Shown here in pieces: positions 56,815-64,000 of a stretch of DNA of 64,000 nt. The notes beneath the pieces are model-generated. The model had not been told where the DNA came from. It ran no database searches and saw only the letters and a program-made list of their open reading frames with translations. This stretch comes from an uncultured Bacteroidales bacterium (GTDB lineage: Bacteria > Bacteroidota > Bacteroidia > Bacteroidales > UBA932): the NCBI GenBank assembly GCA_900318955.1, contig ONMJ01000002.1, forward strand, positions 54,923 through 118,922, in the 5' to 3' direction. The translations under genes were made by a program, and so were the position numbers. The stretch's first letter is position 1; each line of letters opens with the position of its first letter.

Positions 56815-59376
56815 ATGAAGATGATGAAAAAGATATTTACATACGCAGCTGCAGCTGCAGCACTCATGATCGCAGCGTCCTGCTCCGAGGAGACTTCCTA
56901 CAACAAGGGAGTATACGAAGGCGGGGATGCAATAGCCCTCAAGCTCCACATGGACAATGGCATTGAGACCAAGTCTGACTACTCTGACGGAGTTGGACTG
57001 GAGAATGCTGTCAACTCTGTACAGTACTTCTTCTATACAGATACTACAAAAGCTCCTGTCTACGCATCAGAAAGGATTGTGAAACCGACTATGACGAATG
57101 ATAATGCCTATATCATCAGCGGCATTGCCGGACAGGACTTCCCAAGTCTCAATGTTCTCTTCCCTACAAACGGATCGAAAGTTGTCGTATTCGGTGTATT
57201 CAACTATCCCGAGACTCTCGAGGGCGACGCTCTCCAGACAATAAAAGCTAAGACTGTTGAGCAGCACTTTGCATACAATTATACTGATCCTACCTATAAA
57301 GAGAGGAGCGGATATGTGGTAATTCCAGACAGTATGGTTGGAGCAGATCCTTCAAATCCTGTCGAGAAGTATTTCGTAATGACCGGCCAGAAAGAAATCG
57401 AACTCAAAGGTATCGGTAACTACGCAGTCAACGATGTCGTGGAGATGAGAAGGCTTGAGGCCAAGTTCACCTTCATCGTCAATATTGAGGACGAGATCGT
57501 CAACACAACAAGTACGACTGAAGGAGAAGGCGAATCTGCCGTTACAACTGTGGTCACCGAGACCTGGACTCCGATTCTCAACGAGAAAAACGTCCGTATC
57601 TACCTCTGCAACGCAGACAATACCGCAGTTCTCGGCTCCCCGGATGCGTCCCCGAAATATTCTTATAAGAAGCCGTTTAATAAGCCGTCTCGCTTCAATT
57701 ATGCTCCGGTAATTATTGCTCCCGAATCAGCGACTTCTTATACTATCAACAGCCCCGAGTTCTACTCCTATCCGATGACATGGGCCAAGGGAGAAAGCAC
57801 AGAGCCCTTCGTGAAGCTCATCATCCCTTGGAAGATGGAGCAGACTACACAAGTTGGTGATGCAGACCCCGTTATTACGTACTCGACTGAAAGGGAACTT
57901 TACTACAAGGTCATGTTCCCGGAGACTGTAATCAACTCCAACAACCATTACGAGTTTACTATCACCGTCTCCCTCCTCGGTTCCGAGTTCGCTGATCCCA
58001 CTGTTACTATTCCTTCTCAGGCTCAGGTACTTCCTTGGAACAGCAACAAGAAGGTCAACCCCGTCATCTCCGATGCCAAGTACCTCTCTCTCGAGAAGGC
58101 TGAGGTCAACGATGACTTCTCTGAGACCGTTTACGAAGGCAACCCGAAAGATTTCGAGACAATCTATACAACTGGAACTACTGTTGGCTTCGCTGCCAGT
58201 GATGTTGTCACTCTCAAGCTTATCAATGTCTATCAACGGAATCTCTCCACAGGAAATACAGAGTACTTTGTACAGGAAGGAAACATAAACAATTCAGCGA
58301 TAACAACTTACAACAACCGTAATGCAAGTCCGATGAAAGGTACTGAGACTGAGTATGATGCAGGCGTTATCAACGGTTGGTTTACGGTTAACAACACAAA
58401 CCAAGTTATTGAACTCAAGCATATCCTCAACAGCGATATGACATCCCGTAACTTCGATGTCACTCCTTATACCTATGAGGTCGAGGTTCACCTTGGCGCA
58501 GTTGGGTCCGCTACCTACAGCGATGAGACCTATACCAAGTATATCAAGATCATCCAGTATCCGCAGGTGTATGTAGTTGAAAACCCGAACAGCAATACTC
58601 CCAGTGGAACAACACCTGGTAATTACGGAAAAGACGGTATTTACATTAACGGTTCCAACAGCAATAATACTACGTGGGGAGGCTATAATTTGGGCGGAGC
58701 TAATGGTATTACAAGAAATTCTGGCAATAAAAATCCTAACATGTACGTTTTGACAATTTCCGTCAGCGATAAATACATCATCGGAGATCCTAGAACAGCT
58801 TCTGTTTCAGTACCTTCTTTTGAAGGATACGATTGGTGGGAAGAAGAATACTATTCTTATTATGAAGAGGCTCCTTCTACTTATAACGATAGTGAAAAAA
58901 ATATTTTAACAAACTATCATCCTGCTAGTTCCTCCAATACAAGTAATATGATTGCTCCCAAAATAAGGGTCGCGTCTTCTTACGGTGTATGCTCAGTTGG
59001 AAACGGTGGATTAAATGGAGAAGATAGCGCTATATTAAGGTGTGCAACTTATCAAGAAGATGGCATTCCTGCCGGTCGTTGGAGATTACCAACCTTTGCT
59101 GAGGTAGAATTTATTTCTACTTTATCATCACTTGGCCGCATCCCGTATTTGTTTGGATACAATCAAGAAAGCTCATACTGGGGTCGCAATGCGTACTATT
59201 ATACGGCTAATGGAACAATTGTCGTGGAGAATAAAAGTAAGACAGTTAAACCATACTCAAACGCTCCGGTTAACTCAACATCTGTCCGCTGCGTCTATGA
59301 CGAGTGGTTCTGGGGCGATGCTACAACAAGACCAGTTGGTAAGGATACTTTCACTTGGGGTGACGAAAACTATTAA
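56815..59376 (+). CDS. Fimbrial tip-like lipoprotein, right operon (paralogue of the 48558 gene)
   Basis: An 853-aa lipoprotein (AASC, Cys23). The processing-like motif is ETKS (Lys53) instead of ETRA. It shares with the left-operon protein a fimbrillin-like front, the SYPMTW/YKVMFPE-type blocks, a DNS-rich linker (SNTPSGTTPGNYG...), YIIGDPRTASV and a C-terminal module IRVASSYG ... RCATYQEDGIPAGRWRLPTFAEVEFISTLSSL ... TSVRCVYDEWFWG. The C-terminal third is more AT-rich than the rest and differs most from the paralogue, as expected of a variable ligand-binding end. Probable tip adhesin. Confidence 0.77.
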   Translation: MKMMKKIFTYAAAAAALMIAASCSEETSYNKGVYEGGDAIALKLHMDNGIETKSDYSDGVGLENAVNSVQYFFYTDTTKAPVYASERIVKPTMTNDNAYIISGIAGQDFPSLNVLFPTNGSKVVVFGVFNYPETLEGDALQTIKAKTVEQHFAYNYTDPTYKERSGYVVIPDSMVGADPSNPVEKYFVMTGQKEIELKGIGNYAVNDVVEMRRLEAKFTFIVNIEDEIVNTTSTTEGEGESAVTTVVTETWTPILNEKNVRIYLCNADNTAVLGSPDASPKYSYKKPFNKPSRFNYAPVIIAPESATSYTINSPEFYSYPMTWAKGESTEPFVKLIIPWKMEQTTQVGDADPVITYSTERELYYKVMFPETVINSNNHYEFTITVSLLGSEFADPTVTIPSQAQVLPWNSNKKVNPVISDAKYLSLEKAEVNDDFSETVYEGNPKDFETIYTTGTTVGFAASDVVTLKLINVYQRNLSTGNTEYFVQEGNINNSAITTYNNRNASPMKGTETEYDAGVINGWFTVNNTNQVIELKHILNSDMTSRNFDVTPYTYEVEVHLGAVGSATYSDETYTKYIKIIQYPQVYVVENPNSNTPSGTTPGNYGKDGIYINGSNSNNTTWGGYNLGGANGITRNSGNKNPNMYVLTISVSDKYIIGDPRTASVSVPSFEGYDWWEEEYYSYYEEAPSTYNDSEKNILTNYHPASSSNTSNMIAPKIRVASSYGVCSVGNGGLNGEDSAILRCATYQEDGIPAGRWRLPTFAEVEFISTLSSLGRIPYLFGYNQESSYWGRNAYYYTANGTIVVENKSKTVKPYSNAPVNSTSVRCVYDEWFWGDATTRPVGKDTFTWGDENY

Positions 59377-59388
59377 TAGGCAAAGAAT

Positions 59389-61365
59389 ATGAAAAAATAT
59401 ATTTACATACTTTCTGCACTTCTGCTCTCAGCCATAGCCTGCACAGCAGAAAAAGAGTCTGTGACCCCAGAGGAAGCAAACATGGAGGGAAAGGTGACCT
59501 ACATAATGAAGGTCACCCTCCCGGAATCGATCGTCGCTACTCGCGCTACCTGGATTAGTGCCGACGAGGATGCGAACAAGCCTGTGCTTCGTAACATCTA
59601 TGTCGCGACCTTCGGTACCTCCCACTATCTCAATGACTATACCCGCGCTGTCCGCTGCGATAAGGATGGAAAGAACCTCTCTCAGGATTGGAGCGGTATC
59701 GAAAACGGCAAGACCTTCTATTTCAAGGTCACCCTTGTCGCTACCCAGAGTAAGAGAACAGTCCATGTCATCGGAAACGGTCCTGACCAGATAGACTTCA
59801 ACGCCTACGAGAGCGAGATCATGACTAAGCTCACGACTAATGACAAGGTCGGCGGCTACTGGCAGTACTTCGAGCTTTCAAACGGTACGGCAAATGCTGA
59901 CGGCTCTACTACTGATGAAGCTACAGCTGCTTTCAGCAACGTCCGCCTGATTAGAAACTTTGCTAAAGTCAATCTCACCGTTGATCCAAAAGTACAGAAC
60001 TTCACACTCACCGGATTCAATGTCTACAATACCCCTAATAGTGGTTCTTATGCTATCTGGAAGAAATCTGACAAGACATTCGTCACCGACTATGCAAGCA
60101 AGAGTTTCGATGCTCTTCTCATAGACCCTGAACTTAGAAATGGATCTGTTTCAGAAACTACAACGATGGACATGACAAAGCCTACTACTGATACTGATGA
60201 TACTGAGGAGTCGGAGTACAGTCCTTCCATCAAGTATCTCTATGAGCGTCCCGACCAAGAGAGCGACCGTCCTTATATTATTATTAAAGGAAAATATAAG
60301 GAAGAAGGTAAGGACTTCGATACAGCTGATACTTATTACAGGCTTGACTTTGTAGACCGCGATGGTAACTACCTCCCTATTCTTAGGAACTTCGAGTATA
60401 CTATAAAATTGACCTCTGTTGCAAAGAGGGGCAAAACCAATCCTCAAGAATGCGTTGCATCCAATTCCAATGTATCATCTCTTACAGAGACAGAGAGCCT
60501 TACAGACCTTGCTGACGGAGTCTCCCGTATCTATGTACAGTGGCTTAACAAAGCATATCTTGAGTCTGCTACAAGAGTTGCATTCAAATATAAGTATCTC
60601 AAAGACGCTGCTAATGATTCTGATTCATCCCCCGCTACTTTCAAGATACTAACGGGAGACGATCCTACTAACCCTGCATCATGGACTGATGTAAAAGCGG
60701 ATTCATTCACTGACGGGTCTTATGCCCTTGAAGCAATCACTATCAAGAACGGCACTGGCAACAATAATTATGGATGGGTTGACGGCGGAGAAACAGGTGA
60801 CGATGGTTGGAAAACAATCCTTTTCGATTTGAATACTCCTTCCACCACTGATCAGCTTTCTACAACTTTCCGTGTGATTGGAACGACCGCAGACGGACAG
60901 AAACTCTATAGGCAGATAACAATATTCCTTCTCCCCCAGCAGAAGTTCAAGAGCGTCAGCTGGAAAACATACGGCAGTTTCAGTGCTACCAATGAAGAAC
61001 AGAACAAAGTTGATGTCACAATAGAGCTTCCGGCTGGACTCCCTTCATCAGTATTCCCTCTAAACATTATTTTTGAGGACACAAAAAGAAAACTCAATCC
61101 AGAAGGTACAGACATGCCTGTAACATCTATTGTAGCTGGAGAGTCTATAATCGGTTCTGTGACAAGCGCAACGTACCAGTTTGAAAAGACGATATTCTAT
61201 TCAGAATATACTGAGAATAAAAAGGTAGAGTGCAAATTTAAGAGAATCTCTGACGGAAATACCGAACTTTATTTAACAACAAAACCAAAAGGAAAATATT
61301 TCCATACCGTCAATTTTACTATTCCGGAAGGTGCCGATTCAGGAGAAGTTCTTCTTAATAACTAA
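59389..61365 (+). CDS. Fimbria-associated surface lipoprotein, right operon (paralogue of the 46422 gene)
   Basis: A 658-aa lipoprotein (AIAC, Cys18; VATRA with Arg52). NVRLIRNFAKVNLTVDPKVQNFTLTGFNVYNTPNSGSYAIW, NYLPILRNFEYTIKLTSV and VDVTIELPAGLPSSVFPLNIIFED are shared with the left-operon protein, in the same order. It starts 12 nt after the tip-like gene and is followed by a strong terminator hairpin. Secreted outer-surface protein; accessory subunit or adhesin. Confidence 0.76.
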   Translation: MKKYIYILSALLLSAIACTAEKESVTPEEANMEGKVTYIMKVTLPESIVATRATWISADEDANKPVLRNIYVATFGTSHYLNDYTRAVRCDKDGKNLSQDWSGIENGKTFYFKVTLVATQSKRTVHVIGNGPDQIDFNAYESEIMTKLTTNDKVGGYWQYFELSNGTANADGSTTDEATAAFSNVRLIRNFAKVNLTVDPKVQNFTLTGFNVYNTPNSGSYAIWKKSDKTFVTDYASKSFDALLIDPELRNGSVSETTTMDMTKPTTDTDDTEESEYSPSIKYLYERPDQESDRPYIIIKGKYKEEGKDFDTADTYYRLDFVDRDGNYLPILRNFEYTIKLTSVAKRGKTNPQECVASNSNVSSLTETESLTDLADGVSRIYVQWLNKAYLESATRVAFKYKYLKDAANDSDSSPATFKILTGDDPTNPASWTDVKADSFTDGSYALEAITIKNGTGNNNYGWVDGGETGDDGWKTILFDLNTPSTTDQLSTTFRVIGTTADGQKLYRQITIFLLPQQKFKSVSWKTYGSFSATNEEQNKVDVTIELPAGLPSSVFPLNIIFEDTKRKLNPEGTDMPVTSIVAGESIIGSVTSATYQFEKTIFYSEYTENKKVECKFKRISDGNTELYLTTKPKGKYFHTVNFTIPEGADSGEVLLNN

Positions 61366-61389
61366 TCCGTCGAAGTATAACCCTTATTT

Positions 61390-61420
61390 ACAGGCCGGCC
61401 GAAAGGCCGGTCTGTTTTTA
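61390..61420 (+). terminator. Intrinsic terminator directly before the BspA-like gene
   Basis: ACAGGCCGGCC (61390-61400) and GGCCGGTCTGT (61405-61415) pair fully with one G-T wobble across a GAAA tetraloop, then TTTTT. It ends about 8 nt before the next ATG, so the following gene is either expressed only by read-through or from a promoter that overlaps this hairpin. Confidence 0.85.
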
Positions 61421-61427
61421 TTTGAAA

Positions 61428-63254
61428 ATGAGAAAGAACAGATATTTGGTATTCCTTGCCACAGTAGTTCTTGCGGCTCTCTTTATAAACGCCTGTACTC
61501 CTCGCTCTACCGAGCCCGAGAAGCCGGAAGGCGGACCCGTGAAGGTGCAGTCTGTTACCCTCTCAAGGAGCGAAGTGACTCTCACAGAAGGAGAAGAACT
61601 TACTCTGTCCGCTGAGGTGAAGCCCTCAGATGCTGCCGATAAGACAATTTCATGGAGCACTTCCGCTCCGGAGGTGGCTTCGGTAGATGGAGGCAAGGTA
61701 AAGGCGCTAAAGGAAGGTTCCGCCACAATAACTGCGACATCGAAGGACGGAGATCACAAGGCATATTGCCGCATAACAGTCGAAAAGCTCATAATATCAG
61801 TTACTTCCCTTTCACTCTCCCCTACCGAGATTACCCTCGAAGTAGGAGAGACGGCAGAGCTTTCCGCAAGCGTCCTTCCTGAAAATGCCTCTGACAAAAG
61901 AGTCGGCTGGATAAGCAGCCATCCCGCTGTCGCAACTGTGAGTGAAGGGAAAGTCACCGCCGTCAGCGTCGGTACTTCGACTGTAACGGCGACCTCTATG
62001 AGCGGATCGAAAAAGGCCACCTGTACCGTTACCGTCGTTCCCAAGACCTATCCTGTAACTGGGGTTTCACTCGACAAGGCAAGCGCGGAAATGATTGTAG
62101 GAGAAGACATTACCCTTGTTGCCAGCGTTTCCCCAGAGAATGCTGACAACCCCTCGGTCAGATGGAGCTCATCTGCGCCTTCTGTCGCTTCGGTAGAAGG
62201 AGGGAAAGTCATAGCTTGCGGAGTTGGTTCTTCTATGATTACCGTCACCACAGAGGACGGAGGATTCAGCGCTTCTTGCTCGGTTTCCGTCACCATTCCC
62301 GACTCTGTGATCCTCTATACGACAAGCGATGGCTCCCCTATCGTTTCGAATTTTGCCGGAATTGTCAAAAACGAGTATTCCAATGGTTGGGGCCGCCTTT
62401 ACTTTGCTTCGGCAGTAACAGAGGTCCCCGAAATGGGCTTTATGGCCTGCTCCAAACTCGTTTCAGTAGCTCTCCCTCCGACCGTGACCTCATTTGGAAG
62501 ATCTGCATTCACAGACTGCTCTTCCCTCGAAGAAATCGCCCTTCCTGACGGACTGAGGTCGATAGAAGCAGGCTGCTTCGCGGGATGCACTTCCCTTAAG
62601 CGATTTACCGGAAAGATGGCTGGAGAAGACGGCAGAAGCATCGTAATCGCAGGCGAATTCATTGCACTTGCTCCCTCCGGGCTCACTGAATACACTGTTC
62701 CCCAGTCGGTCACTACAATTGGCCGCGCCGCCTTCGCAGGATGCTCCTCTCTCACTTCGATTACTCTTCCCTCGGGGTTGATCTCACTCGGAAACGGTTC
62801 ATTCTCAGACTGTTCTTCCCTCCGATCGATCGTTATCCCATCGGGAGTCGACCGCCTTCCTTTTGGGGCTTTCTCAGGATGCTCCCGCCTCGCTTCGATC
62901 TCCCTCCCGGAGGGACTCATCGCCATCGATCGCTACGCTTTCTCGCATTGCCGCAGCCTTTCAACATTCTCACTCCCGGAGGGACTTCACACCTTGGCCG
63001 CCTATGCATTCACCGGTTGCACTGGGCTCAGGAGTGTCTCATTCGGCTCAGCGATTGAATCCATTGGTAGTTATGCCTTCGAGAACTGTGACACCCTAGA
63101 CGAAGTGACCCTCAAAGCTACGACTCCCCCGTCCCTCGGCAGCTCTGCCTTCAAGGGCACACCAGGCTTCTGTCGCATCATGGTCCCTTCCGCGTCACTG
63201 GAGGCATACAAGGCCGCCTGGCCCGCCTACGCATCAAGGATTCAGGGATTATAA
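61428..63254 (+). CDS. BspA-like leucine-rich-repeat lipoprotein with three Ig-like (BIG_2) domains
   Basis: A 608-aa lipoprotein (lipobox INAC, Cys23). Three bacterial Ig-like group 2 domains follow, each with the pattern V..S...L..GE...L.A.V.P..A....WSSS.P.VA.V..GKV.A...G...I.AT: about residues 35-122, 123-205 and 206-288. The rest (about 300-600) is BspA/LRR_5 repeats (VPEMGFMACSKLVSVALPPTVTSFGRSAFTDCSSLEEIALPDGL and similar). BspA-type proteins in oral and gut Bacteroidales bind host matrix proteins or other bacteria. The ATG at 61428 is chosen over a TTG at 61422 inside the terminator T-tract. Confidence 0.88.
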   Translation: MRKNRYLVFLATVVLAALFINACTPRSTEPEKPEGGPVKVQSVTLSRSEVTLTEGEELTLSAEVKPSDAADKTISWSTSAPEVASVDGGKVKALKEGSATITATSKDGDHKAYCRITVEKLIISVTSLSLSPTEITLEVGETAELSASVLPENASDKRVGWISSHPAVATVSEGKVTAVSVGTSTVTATSMSGSKKATCTVTVVPKTYPVTGVSLDKASAEMIVGEDITLVASVSPENADNPSVRWSSSAPSVASVEGGKVIACGVGSSMITVTTEDGGFSASCSVSVTIPDSVILYTTSDGSPIVSNFAGIVKNEYSNGWGRLYFASAVTEVPEMGFMACSKLVSVALPPTVTSFGRSAFTDCSSLEEIALPDGLRSIEAGCFAGCTSLKRFTGKMAGEDGRSIVIAGEFIALAPSGLTEYTVPQSVTTIGRAAFAGCSSLTSITLPSGLISLGNGSFSDCSSLRSIVIPSGVDRLPFGAFSGCSRLASISLPEGLIAIDRYAFSHCRSLSTFSLPEGLHTLAAYAFTGCTGLRSVSFGSAIESIGSYAFENCDTLDEVTLKATTPPSLGSSAFKGTPGFCRIMVPSASLEAYKAAWPAYASRIQGL

Positions 63255-63266
63255 CACTACGAACTT

Positions 63267-63401
63267 GGCGCAGGTGGCGTGGCGCAGGTGCGAAAAAATG
63301 CTCGGGACCTGCGCCGCGATAGAAATGCAAATATCTGATTATGCGGTATTTATAATAAATGTATGGCGCAGGTCGGCTTGAGAAAACCGCACCTGCGCCA
63401 T
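63267..63401. repeat. Cluster of GGCGCAGGT palindromic repeats
   Basis: The 9-mer GGCGCAGGT occurs at 63267, 63281 and 63365, and its complement ACCTGCGCC at 63307 and 63391. They form at least two hairpins; the second is an 11-bp perfect stem (63363-63373 with 63391-63401). No gene is present between 63255 and 63420. Confidence 0.75.
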
Positions 63402-63420
63402 GCTTCTTGCAGAAATTATT

Positions 63421-64000
63421 CTATAGTTTAAGTTCTTTAACCTGTTCTACGGAAAGCCCAGTGCACTTAACCACAAGGTCAATACTAAACCCTTCCGCCA
63501 GCATATTCTTAGCTGCTTCTAAAAGCCCTTTCTCCATTCCTTTCTCCATTCCTTTCTCCATCCCTTTCTCCATCCCTTCCTCAAGACCCTTCTCCCGCGC
63601 GTAGGAAATATAGTTCTGTATGTCTCGCTCCGTTGTCATGTCATTTTCGTATTTAATCCGTTCTTCGGGTGTAAAGGTAGCAATTTCCGCCGTCTTGAAC
63701 AAGCGTTTGAAAATCTCCTCCTTCAACTCCTCGGGACGGTCGGTGAGGTGTTCCATGTTGTGGAGGGCATAGCAGAAGTTGTCGAGAAGCGTCGCATCCG
63801 GTGTCAGGGCTTTCCGACAATTAGTCAGTTCGAGGAAGACGAACTGGAGACTCCCCGTCATCTCTTCTCCTGTTTCTTTTTCCCGCAGCGAGTATCGGTA
63901 AAGGACTCTGTCCGATCCTTCATGAAGGGAAAAGTCCATGAAACCGACGAAATAGACCGGCGGGAACCCATAGTCCATCGAGCTGCTCTTCTCCACCTGC
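63421..64000 (-). CDS. Rpn-family PD-(D/E)XK transposase-family protein, C-terminal part
   Basis: The frame runs off the right edge, so the N-terminus with the nuclease core is not visible. The 193 residues seen match the complete member at 45302 closely: SSSMDYGFPPVYFVGFMDFSLHEGSDRVLYRY, FVFLELTNCRKALTPDATLLDNFCYALHNMEHLTDRPEELKEEIFKRLFKTAEIATFTPEERIKYENDMTTERDI. The C-terminus has a fourfold MEKG repeat where the other copy has REEG, then LLEAAKNMLAEGFSIDLVVKCTGLSVEQV. Two related copies within 20 kb indicate a family that spreads in this genome. Confidence 0.85.
   Translation of the reverse strand, partial: QVEKSSSMDYGFPPVYFVGFMDFSLHEGSDRVLYRYSLREKETGEEMTGSLQFVFLELTNCRKALTPDATLLDNFCYALHNMEHLTDRPEELKEEIFKRLFKTAEIATFTPEERIKYENDMTTERDIQNYISYAREKGLEEGMEKGMEKGMEKGMEKGLLEAAKNMLAEGFSIDLVVKCTGLSVEQVKELKL
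63526..63573 (-). repeat. Four tandem 12-bp repeats inside the Rpn-family gene
   Basis: Plus-strand units YCCTTTCTCCAT at 63526, 63538, 63550 and 63562, which on the coding strand encode repeated MEKG. The unit length keeps the frame if copies are gained or lost. Confidence 0.9.

Noticed and set aside
1-64000. tRNA and rRNA genes
   Set aside because: I looked for typical acceptor and T-loop sequences and for rRNA-like stretches in the gaps between genes and saw none; a dedicated RNA search was not possible.

Overview
The window looks like a chromosomal piece of a Bacteroidales bacterium (Bacteroidota). Supporting signs are promoters of the TTTG / TAnnTTTG type, scarce Shine-Dalgarno sequences, a UpxY-type NusG paralogue, DUF349 and YidC proteins of Bacteroidota layout, fimbrillin-type (type V pilus) lipoproteins and BspA-like repeats. 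The genus cannot be fixed by eye.

Layout. (1) 1-9000, housekeeping: the end of an SDF-family symporter, a PagL-like lipid A deacylase, a leftward operon (DUF349 gene, yidC, yggS), and a rightward trmD, NusG/UpxY-like gene and OmpA-like outer-membrane protein. The yggS frame carries an in-frame palindromic insertion. (2) 9026-44957, a large surface-polysaccharide locus. It has WbpD-, WbpE-, WbpI- and WbpB-type enzymes pointing to a diacetamido-uronic acid sugar nucleotide, a phosphoglycosyl transferase, an ABC exporter (Wzm/Wzt with a C-terminal carbohydrate-binding-like domain), about fifteen glycosyltransferases, acetyltransferases, and an ACP/SDR/KAS III cassette probably making a small hydroxyacyl decoration. 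A second 2-epimerase and Wza/Wzc follow. A HipBA toxin-antitoxin pair sits inside the locus. The stretch from about 14.6 to 20.5 kb is visibly AT-richer and begins inside wzt, which suggests a swapped serotype module. (3) 44958-46421: an Rpn/PD-(D/E)XK transposase-family gene flanked by hairpin repeats, with a terminator-like hairpin in its leader; part of a second family member ends the window. (4) 46422-63254: two divergent, paralogous fimbria-like lipoprotein operons around a tyrosine recombinase.

The most interesting object is this last region. The recombinase (52973-53779) lies between two inverted repeats of 96 bp (91 identical by hand alignment; the inner 39 bp perfect), at 52643-52738 and 53946-54041. 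The perfect part spans the start codons of two twin short-peptide genes (61 and 55 aa), each the first gene of its operon. A good Bacteroidota promoter (TTTG-N20-TAATTTTG) lies inside the segment and faces the left operon; I find no counterpart facing the right operon. The simplest reading is a DNA inversion switch of about 1.3 kb that carries its own invertase and one outward promoter, and so chooses between two alternative fimbriae; in this orientation the left one would be ON. This is inferred from sequence alone.
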